Assembly (NCBI GenBank): GCA_913020665.1
Contig: CAJVZI010000001.1
Coordinates: forward strand, 1 to 64,000
Origin: an uncultured bacterium
GTDB lineage: Bacteria > Fidelibacterota > Marinisomatia > Marinisomatales > UBA1611
Reading direction: 5' to 3'
DNA: 64,000 nucleotides
Shown here one piece after another: positions 56,955 through 64,000 of this stretch. The translations under genes were made by a program, and so were the position numbers. Every line of letters starts with the position of its first letter. The stretch's first letter is position 1. Under the pieces are notes generated by a model. The model ran no database searches. It saw nothing but the letters and a program-made list of their open reading frames with translations, and was not told the DNA's origin.

Positions 56955-59201
56955 TTATGGACACTCAGCGGGAGATCTCACTAACAGTATATCCAAAGGA
57001 TCACTTGTAGTGATCTCCGGAATCAGTAAGGTTGCTGAGAGGCTTGCCGTAAAATCATCGTATGTACATATATTGGGTGTCTGTGTATCATCAATATTGG
57101 CTAGAGTGCAAAGTGCTTGGTCAAATTCAACCGTAATTCGAGCATATCCATCTTGATCTGTTCTTACAACTGGTTCACAATTGATCATAGAGTATCCATC
57201 CCATTCACCATTGCCTTCCCCTAGATCAAATGTACCCTCTACACCATCCTGTCCAAAATCATCAAATGGCTCTGATACCTCTGAAGTATCTATTAAACCA
57301 TCCCCATCGATATCAAATGCATCATGATTCTGGTTACCTTGGCCCATATCTACCGTTGTGGGATCGTCATCAGCACCATAGTCACGCCATGAAAAACAAC
57401 CATCGCCTGCACCAGCTCCTAATACACCCACATCCTCATAAGCCTCGTATCCTAATTCATACCAAGCATTGACCCCAGTCCCCTGGAATGCAACAGGTGC
57501 ATCGACCACAGGGTTACCATAGAAATCAATGACCAAAGCGCTTATCTGCAGTAAGGCAGGGTTACCATTTAAACTGAAATCCCAATAGGTAGCTTCAGAT
57601 AATAATGATACCTGGCCTGGCAAAAAGAATAAGGTAGCATCTCCTTGGTCTTCATTAATGAAAGACGCCACAGAGTCACCATTCGCACCAAATGTGAGAG
57701 CTCTTACTTGCCCAATATCACCAATGGCATCTGTAGAATAAACTATGTTTGACCTAGCGACACCTGATGTGGCCTGCCCACTTAAAACACCCTCATTATT
57801 CGTATAACTTACACCCTCAACAAATGCATCAATGAGTGTATCTGGTGGTAATGGATTTATAGACCAGTACACATATGTTGAATCCTCAACAGGGTTGTAC
57901 CACCTATCATACACAATCGCAGCGCACTCTGTCTGGTAGAACCCTCCACCGATCGCTTCCGTACTATTTGGATCATACTCCGCTTCAATATGATAGGGAG
58001 CACCCGACGCAATAACCACGGGGACCGTTATACTTTCTAGGGCATCGTTAAGGGAATCACAGATGGATGTTTCTAAAGTATTTGCTGTTGCAATGATCCT
58101 TACAGGTCCAGGTTCTGTGCCACTGTTCAATGAAACCGTTGCAATGCCATTTACTGACTCGACATTCACAGATGTCTGATCTGGACTATTCAAATACGTT
58201 CCCTCCAAGATGGGTTCCAATCTAAAGTTCACAATCACTGGCGTTGTCAAAAGATTACCATTGCTGTCATATATTTCAGCCTTTATATCCGTGGACTCAA
58301 TGCCACCTCCATCTTTTACAACTATTTCACTTGGATTAGAAGACGGTATTTCAATATATGCACATGAACCAACCGCGCTTTCAGTACCTATGACAATCTG
58401 TTTTGATACTGTTACGGTGTCACCCACTGCAGGATGATAAAAAGATGCGTTCACCAAGCCAGGTCCAACATTCTCGCTAAAACTGTACGATTCAAATGTT
58501 GTATTTACCATGCCCGTGGCATCAGTATAACACGTGTCACCGCATTCTATGCTACCATTAGCTGATTCTATATTCAATAATACTCCCACAAGATCATGAC
58601 CATAAGCATTTTGAAGTAGCACGTCATAGGGGCTACTTGCACCAAGATCGATCTGAGCATCTGCAGTGATATTCATGGTATAAGGCCATACCTGCTCTTT
58701 CTGGCTAAAAATTGAGAATTCCACATTGTCGATAATATCCTCAGTATACTTAACAGTAATGATCGCTCCGGAAGATGCAGTGGTCTCGATCTTTTCTGCA
58801 CCATTACCTGGAGTGAAACGAGCATATGCATACCCGTTCCCACCCATATCAGGGAAACCAAATTCTTTGAAGTTCGGTACATATTTTGTCGATGGATCAC
58901 TTGTGTCAAACGAACCTTCTGTATCTGAAGAGAATTGCAGTGATTTTCCATTTACTCCGGCACCATCTGCGTCCAATAGTCTTGCTATCACAATAACAGA
59001 GGTTTTTGCACTCGCATCAGATAAGACCTCTCCAACTATCGTAGGATTAGAGGTCTCACCATGCACAAAAACATGTGCTAAAGACAATGAACCTGTCTCA
59101 ACTGCAGTGTCTACTTGGGAAGGCAAACGATCATCGCACGATAAAGTGAAGATCGAAATAGAAAGAATCGATATAACACTAATAATTCTTGAATAATGCA
59201 T
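56955..59201 (-). CDS. Large lipoprotein with Ig-like (invasin/Big-type) domains and acidic DxDGDG segment
   Basis: Internal ATG at 59201 with AAGGAG upstream gives MHYSRIISVISILSISIFTLSCDD (lipobox). Repeats of the type VIARLLDADGAGVNGKSLQFSSD and FDIDGDGLIDTSE. The ORF-track start at 59285 lies inside the upstream secretin gene. Confidence 0.75.
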   Translation of the reverse strand: MHYSRIISVISILSISIFTLSCDDRLPSQVDTAVETGSLSLAHVFVHGETSNPTIVGEVLSDASAKTSVIVIARLLDADGAGVNGKSLQFSSDTEGSFDTSDPSTKYVPNFKEFGFPDMGGNGYAYARFTPGNGAEKIETTASSGAIITVKYTEDIIDNVEFSIFSQKEQVWPYTMNITADAQIDLGASSPYDVLLQNAYGHDLVGVLLNIESANGSIECGDTCYTDATGMVNTTFESYSFSENVGPGLVNASFYHPAVGDTVTVSKQIVIGTESAVGSCAYIEIPSSNPSEIVVKDGGGIESTDIKAEIYDSNGNLLTTPVIVNFRLEPILEGTYLNSPDQTSVNVESVNGIATVSLNSGTEPGPVRIIATANTLETSICDSLNDALESITVPVVIASGAPYHIEAEYDPNSTEAIGGGFYQTECAAIVYDRWYNPVEDSTYVYWSINPLPPDTLIDAFVEGVSYTNNEGVLSGQATSGVARSNIVYSTDAIGDIGQVRALTFGANGDSVASFINEDQGDATLFFLPGQVSLLSEATYWDFSLNGNPALLQISALVIDFYGNPVVDAPVAFQGTGVNAWYELGYEAYEDVGVLGAGAGDGCFSWRDYGADDDPTTVDMGQGNQNHDAFDIDGDGLIDTSEVSEPFDDFGQDGVEGTFDLGEGNGEWDGYSMINCEPVVRTDQDGYARITVEFDQALCTLANIDDTQTPNICTYDDFTASLSATLLIPEITTSDPLDILLVRSPAECP

Positions 59202-59202
59202 G

Positions 59203-60672
59203 CTATTCTCCTTTACCTTGGTCTGCTTCAGAACCATTTGTCTCTTCATTGGTATCATTAGCTGGGCCAGACCCATTAGTTTCATTTTTTTCTAGTAAGG
59301 ACCTAGTGACATAGTCTTCATATTCAGCAACCTCTTTGGATTTTACTATTCCTGTATAAGCGTCCTGAATGATCTTTGGTGTGATCTGTATTACGAGATC
59401 GGTCTTTCGTTCAATCACGCCCCTTGATGTAAACAATTTGCTTCCTATTATTGGGATCTTATGCAATATTGGCACCTTATAGGTTGTTTGTTTTTTATCG
59501 TTACTTAAAAGGCCACCGATGACAATGGATTCCCCATCTTTTACCCTTATAGTAGTAGATGATGTTCTGCTCTTAACTCTTGGTATATTAGCATCTGGAC
59601 CGATAAATTCAAATATCGTGGATACCTCAGGCTCAACTTTTACCGTAATATAACCATCGGTATTCACGGTAGGTAAAATATTAAGTTTTATCCCAACCTC
59701 TTCCTTTTGAACCTGTACCTGACCACCTACTCCACCAGAGCTTAAAATATATGGTACGATGTCCACAAGTTTGATATTGGCCTCTCTTCCGTTGATCGTT
59801 GTCAGCCTTGAGTCAGCTAGAACTTCTGCTTTATTATTTCTTAATAACATATCCAGGGTGAGGTCAAATGCCGTGAGCTGCCTACTGAAATATCTTGGAA
59901 TTATGGCTGTCTCATCCTTCTTTTTACTTAATCTATTAAATCCCATTGTAGCCGGCTTCTGCCCTATTGTTTGATCATCGGGCACAATAGAACCTCCACC
60001 CTCTTCAAGCGGCACCCCATTCTCTGCAAGGATGGTACTGTAGCTTGATATCCTGGACCAATCAAGACCCAACTGTTCTTCAACGTCTGCAGCTACTTCG
60101 ATCAGTCTTGTCTCAAGCATGATCTGTATTGCAGGAACATCAATGCTCTCCACAACCTTTATGATCTCTGCGATCTTTTTTGGAGATGCATTGACCAAAA
60201 GCTTATTCCCTGGAATATCTACCTGTACCTGCTCCGAGATATCCTGCAAAAGGTTTTTTACATCCTCAGCCGAAGCATATTTTAATGTGATCACATATGA
60301 TGTGACGCCTACCTCTTCCTTTAACTTTTTAGGTTCTGCAATTAAAAATGAGTTTCCAACTACCTCATAACTAAGTCCTACAGCCCTGACAACAAGATTG
60401 ATCGCCTGTTCAATAGGAACCTCATCCAAGTGAATGGATACTTTATCCTGCTTGTTCACATTTGGGTCAGTAACAATGTTATAGCCACTCTCTTTTGCCA
60501 AAATAGCAAGAATACTTGGCAAGAATGCGTCCTCTGCATGGACCGTGATCAGGGTATTATCATCTTCCGCTTCACCTGCACCTGACTGCCCGTGGATCGG
60601 TTGCATTGTGTTGATCAGAATGAAGCAACATGCTACAATATTCAAAAATCTCATATTAAGCTTTATATTCAT
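59203..60672 (-). CDS. pilQ: Secretin (PilQ/GspD family)
   Basis: AILAKESGYNIVTDPNVNKQDKVSIHLDEVPIEQAINLV; IQIMLETRLIEV; VPILHKIPIIGSKLFTS; LVIQITPKII. Confidence 0.92.
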   Translation of the reverse strand: MNIKLNMRFLNIVACCFILINTMQPIHGQSGAGEAEDDNTLITVHAEDAFLPSILAILAKESGYNIVTDPNVNKQDKVSIHLDEVPIEQAINLVVRAVGLSYEVVGNSFLIAEPKKLKEEVGVTSYVITLKYASAEDVKNLLQDISEQVQVDIPGNKLLVNASPKKIAEIIKVVESIDVPAIQIMLETRLIEVAADVEEQLGLDWSRISSYSTILAENGVPLEEGGGSIVPDDQTIGQKPATMGFNRLSKKKDETAIIPRYFSRQLTAFDLTLDMLLRNNKAEVLADSRLTTINGREANIKLVDIVPYILSSGGVGGQVQVQKEEVGIKLNILPTVNTDGYITVKVEPEVSTIFEFIGPDANIPRVKSRTSSTTIRVKDGESIVIGGLLSNDKKQTTYKVPILHKIPIIGSKLFTSRGVIERKTDLVIQITPKIIQDAYTGIVKSKEVAEYEDYVTRSLLEKNETNGSGPANDTNEETNGSEADQGKGE

Positions 60673-60689
60673 AAGTTTTTCCCACTATC

Positions 60690-61190
60690 CTAAGTTGATG
60701 GCTCATTGCCTGGTGCAGGGTAAGATTTTCTACCACTGCTAGTATTTATTATGACCTTTGTACCGTCAATTTCTTCAACAGTACCAATATTTGGAAGAAC
60801 ATCCCCCACTCCAACGGTAAAGGCCTTCCCTCGATAGTCTATTTGAGCCTGAAAATGATCATCTCTCTGGTAAACAAGAGCGACTCTCACTGCATTTCTA
60901 TTTCGTTTTACTCTTCTACCAGACCCATCTGCTAAAGAGAGCACATTAGTTAGTAACATTGGAGTATTGGTGATATTAAACTTGAATTCACTACGATCTT
61001 CAAGCCTTTCTTCTAAATATGATATAATATTCTCTAACTCTTTGTCTGTACCAAATTGAATATCTTCTGCAGCCTCTTTTAAACGACTGTATTTTTTATT
61101 CATTGGAAAAAGTTTAAAACTAGTAGCAACCAGACTCACGACCGTAAAAGCGACTACAAGATTCCATATGGTAACTGATCTGTCACTCAT
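60690..61190 (-). CDS. PilP-like pilus assembly protein
   Basis: Single N-terminal TM; VGDVLPNIGTVEEIDGTKVIINTSSGRKSY resembles the PilP/GspC HR-type domain; sits between pilO and the secretin. Confidence 0.6.
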   Translation of the reverse strand: MSDRSVTIWNLVVAFTVVSLVATSFKLFPMNKKYSRLKEAAEDIQFGTDKELENIISYLEERLEDRSEFKFNITNTPMLLTNVLSLADGSGRRVKRNRNAVRVALVYQRDDHFQAQIDYRGKAFTVGVGDVLPNIGTVEEIDGTKVIINTSSGRKSYPAPGNEPST

Positions 61191-61762
61191 GATACTACCT
61201 TACTCTTGGATTTTACCAGAGTTATAGTAGATAGATTCACTACAAACTCTTGATATATTAATTTATCTTCATTGGTATTGGCCTTGATCCTCTCTATACC
61301 ATTCTTCACCTCAAACTCATCTATTGTGATCAGCCTCGGTGAACGCTCGATCTCAGAAAGAAATTTTCCAAACTGATCATAAGAACACTCTAGCGTGATG
61401 ATATATGGTGCTTTGAAATAGGTTATCTTATCAATACGTGGTTTGGGTTTTATGCCCAATAGCTTTATATCTAATTCTTCCAGCATATCAGTTAGATTAT
61501 TTAAGAATGGGAGACTAGCATCATCTGCGAGGGAGTCCGCTTTCGATAGCGCCAGGTTTTCTTGAAATAATGTAAATACCCTATCTAATTGACTGGCTAA
61601 GATCTGAGCACTGATCAGATTCTCATTAAGCTCTTGCTGCTCTTCCTCTAGCACTCTGATCTCAAATGGTTTTTCACCGATCAATAAGGATGCGCTTACC
61701 CAATAGGATAAGGTCAATAAGATCATAGATCCGAATAAAATAATATTTCTTTTTTCAGCCAT
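61187..61762 (-). CDS. pilO: PilO-like pilus assembly protein
   Basis: N-terminal TM, coiled-coil, then ferredoxin-like FKAPYIITLECSYDQFGKFLSEIERSPRLITIDEFEV. Confidence 0.8.
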   Translation of the reverse strand: MAEKRNIILFGSMILLTLSYWVSASLLIGEKPFEIRVLEEEQQELNENLISAQILASQLDRVFTLFQENLALSKADSLADDASLPFLNNLTDMLEELDIKLLGIKPKPRIDKITYFKAPYIITLECSYDQFGKFLSEIERSPRLITIDEFEVKNGIERIKANTNEDKLIYQEFVVNLSTITLVKSKSKVVS

Positions 61763-61771
61763 ATATTATGT

Positions 61772-62365
61772 TCAGGAAAAATTCTTTTTCCCGCTCCTCT
61801 TAGAACTTGCTTCAATCTCAAACCTAACAATTTCTTGTCCTCTGACATTTACCTTACTATGCCCTACATATTTTATTTTGCTAAAGTTGCTTGAGAATTC
61901 TTTATTGTTGCGCAATGTTTGGACATATTCATCTATGATCTCAAAATCCTTTCTATCCTCAAACGTAAGTGCTATTCCTCTAATCACAAGCTTTTGACGT
62001 TTATACCTGAGACCTGTGATCGCAATATCATCGGGAGTAAGAGTTCCCATTTTTTCTAGATTTTTCGCCCAGAGGAACCTTTCTTGCTCAAGTTCTGCAA
62101 ATGATAGAATATCATCTTTTGAAAGGTTCTTTCCCTGCGACTGGAGTTTATTTATCTCATCTTTTAAGCGTGATATCTCCTTTTCCTTTTTGTCAATAAT
62201 ACCGTCATAACCGGAGCTTATCATCCAGACCCTCACGTTCACACCTAGCAGCAATACGATCAAAACACCAAATACACCCCATCGCACTCGTTCTCGCACC
62301 CTTGCCTGACGCGTTTCTGCACTCTCAGCTTTATTAAGATTGATAACGATATAATGCTTATCCAA
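61772..62365 (-). CDS. pilN: PilN-like pilus assembly protein
   Basis: IVINLNKAES near the N-terminus, then TM and coiled coil. Proposed TTG start at 62365 with GGAGG upstream, overlapping the pilM stop; the ORF-track ATG at 62476 lies well inside pilM. Confidence 0.75.
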   Translation of the reverse strand: MDKHYIVINLNKAESAETRQARVRERVRWGVFGVLIVLLLGVNVRVWMISSGYDGIIDKKEKEISRLKDEINKLQSQGKNLSKDDILSFAELEQERFLWAKNLEKMGTLTPDDIAITGLRYKRQKLVIRGIALTFEDRKDFEIIDEYVQTLRNNKEFSSNFSKIKYVGHSKVNVRGQEIVRFEIEASSKRSGKKNFS

Positions 62366-63416
62366 GGTCCATACCTCCTCGTATCCCCAGTCCAAGTGCC
62401 GTTGTATATTGGCTTGGATTAGATATTGAAACATCATCAGCACCATCCATGGAGTCAAATGGGTCAAACACCGCACACTCTATATTTAATTTATCCTTTA
62501 CCACCTCTGAAAGTCCGGGTGTCCCGGCTGCGCCCCCTGTCAGAAATATTTTTAGAAAGAAACTCTGACCGGTCTGTTTTGCATAGAACCGTAGTGAGCG
62601 TCTCATATCCTCTATCAGGTTATCATATACAGTCCTTTCAGCAATGCCCACCTCATTCATATTGTCACTAGTGGAATCACTCTTAGATGCTGAAAGACCA
62701 TCTTTAAACAAAAGGTCCTGCGCTTCAATGTACCCAATTTCCTTCTTTTCAGATAATTCTTTTACAAAATGATGTCCTCCTATGGGCAGGTCTCTAGTAA
62801 AGAACTGCTCACCTTTCCCATATACAACCAGAGTTGAACTTACCGCACCTATATCAAGCATAACGACCAATCCATCATCGGGTATATCTTTTGCAAATGA
62901 AAATGCATTGCTCATTGCTATTGGATTAACATCCACAATGCCAGGCTTCAGACCGCACTCTTTTAATAGATCTATGTGGTTATTTAAAACTCCCTTAGTA
63001 CATGCAACTAGCCCCACATCTATCTTGTCTACCTCTTTCTTATTTGAACCAAGTATCTGGTAATCTATTACCGCATCAGTACCATCCATGGGGATATGCT
63101 TCCTTGCTTCAAATGTCATGGCTGATTCCAATTCATCCGAAGGCATTTCCATAGTAGTGATCTGTTTGATACTCGCAGATGATCCATTGATGCCTGTGAT
63201 CAAACCTTTAGCCTTTCTAGGGTTGAAACCCTGCTGTCTAAAAAGTTCTTTTACTGCCATAACCCAGTGAGAGTGGTCGATCTTCTCTGGATCGTATGTC
63301 GCATTTTGTTCTGGAACCAATCGACATCCGGCATCGATGACCTTGTATCCCGTTTTTGTTTTTTCAGCGGTGACCATTTTCACGTACTGACGTCCAATAT
63401 CTAAACCCAAATACAT
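62358..63416 (-). CDS. pilM: Type IV pilus assembly protein PilM
   Basis: MYLGLDIGRQYVKMV; ALTFEARKHIPM-like AMTFEARKHIPMDG; VVMLDIGAVSSTLVVYGKG; IFLTGGAAGTPGL. Confidence 0.93.
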   Translation of the reverse strand: MYLGLDIGRQYVKMVTAEKTKTGYKVIDAGCRLVPEQNATYDPEKIDHSHWVMAVKELFRQQGFNPRKAKGLITGINGSSASIKQITTMEMPSDELESAMTFEARKHIPMDGTDAVIDYQILGSNKKEVDKIDVGLVACTKGVLNNHIDLLKECGLKPGIVDVNPIAMSNAFSFAKDIPDDGLVVMLDIGAVSSTLVVYGKGEQFFTRDLPIGGHHFVKELSEKKEIGYIEAQDLLFKDGLSASKSDSTSDNMNEVGIAERTVYDNLIEDMRRSLRFYAKQTGQSFFLKIFLTGGAAGTPGLSEVVKDKLNIECAVFDPFDSMDGADDVSISNPSQYTTALGLGIRGGMDLG

Positions 63417-63425
63417 TTCAAATAC

Positions 63426-64000
63426 CTATTCCTGGTTATTGGTTCTTGCTTCACCATATGAAGCCATTTTTAGTATCACTGTATTATTTGTACTTTGTAA
63501 ATCAGGAAAATATGGCGGGGGTTTGAGCTTCAAATTCCAATCATAGTGATAGCTTTTATTATATCCTACACCAGGAGAAACATTATACGGTCCGGGATAA
63601 TTCCTTTTCATATACCCTCTTCTAAATTGTACAATAGAGCCCCACAGGTATACTGTGCCTCTTATGTCATCACTTCCAGTATACACTCCTGACTGATCAT
63701 CTGACCTATAATGATTTCTATGTCCACCACGACCATCAGCTATGATACCATAACCTAATCCATCATTCCAGTCGTGATAATTTGCAAGTGTATTTTGCCA
63801 GTAATGAGAAATAAATCCTCCATTCATGGCAAGAATAGCAGCATTGATCCTGATATGGTTACCATACTGTCCACCTCTAGCGCCATTTGGCCTGGTATTT
63901 GCGATGATCACACTACCGCCAGCTATGAGACCCAGCACATTATTTGTACCACCATCCTGAGGATGGATTACCATACCACTTCCATATGAATCATTATACT
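63426..64000 (-). CDS. Partial CDS, possibly a pilus-associated (DUF4900/PilX-like) protein; N-terminus beyond the window
   Basis: The frame is open upstream of the ORF-track ATG (63974) to the window edge (YNDSYGSGMVIHPQDGG...). Contains GSVIIANTRPNGARGGQYGNHIRINAAILA. Immediately upstream of pilM on the same strand. Confidence 0.6.
   Translation of the reverse strand, partial: YNDSYGSGMVIHPQDGGTNNVLGLIAGGSVIIANTRPNGARGGQYGNHIRINAAILAMNGGFISHYWQNTLANYHDWNDGLGYGIIADGRGGHRNHYRSDDQSGVYTGSDDIRGTVYLWGSIVQFRRGYMKRNYPGPYNVSPGVGYNKSYHYDWNLKLKPPPYFPDLQSTNNTVILKMASYGEARTNNQE

Noticed and set aside
58726-59196. 156-aa plus-strand ORF
   Set aside because: Antisense to the Ig-like lipoprotein; low-complexity composition, no recognisable domain.
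1-64000. tRNA, rRNA, CRISPR array, insertion sequence or prophage
   Set aside because: No cloverleaf-like short genes, rRNA core sequences, regularly spaced direct repeats, transposase or integrase motifs were recognised; tRNAscan or CRISPR finders were not run.

Overview
This is a low-GC, protein-dense window from a Gram-negative bacterium. It encodes LPS-core enzymes (kdtA, a heptosyltransferase), four proteins with T9SS-type C-terminal sorting domains, and a type IV pilus / type II secretion-like locus. Together these suggest an FCB-group lineage such as a Marinimicrobia-like organism, but taxonomy is inferred only. Almost all genes are on the minus strand. The plus-strand exceptions are rpsT and a three-gene island at 32.06-34.39 kb. 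Main blocks: (1) a window-truncated multi-TM membrane protein with an AAA_16-like ATPase domain, absent from the ORF track, next to a DUF262/DUF1524 (GmrSD-like) gene; (2) a housekeeping run: rimO, ftsY, CDP-alcohol phosphatidyltransferase, a fused ABC ATPase, kdtA, heptosyltransferase, polyprenyl synthase, tatC, meaB, crp-like, rpsT, guaB, hutH, dnaQ-dinG, geranylgeranyl reductase, SNF transporter, ridA, PPC/DUF296, alaS; (3) a secreted/outer-membrane block with a MXAN_6640-like HExxH protein, two C25-like (gingipain-family) proteins with altered GHG motifs, an M14 carboxypeptidase and a W-x-D-x-R repeat protein; (4) a pgsB-pgsC-pgsW poly-gamma-glutamate-type module overlapping genes for an internally duplicated exported protein, a predicted outer-membrane barrel and an LVIVD-like lipoprotein; (5) a pilMNO(P)-secretin-ATPase-PilC-prepilin peptidase locus with a large Ig-like lipoprotein embedded in it. 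The best candidate for an undescribed system is block 4, a possible Gram-negative gamma-polyglutamate (or related) synthesis/export unit. No tRNA, rRNA, CRISPR array or insertion sequence was recognised.
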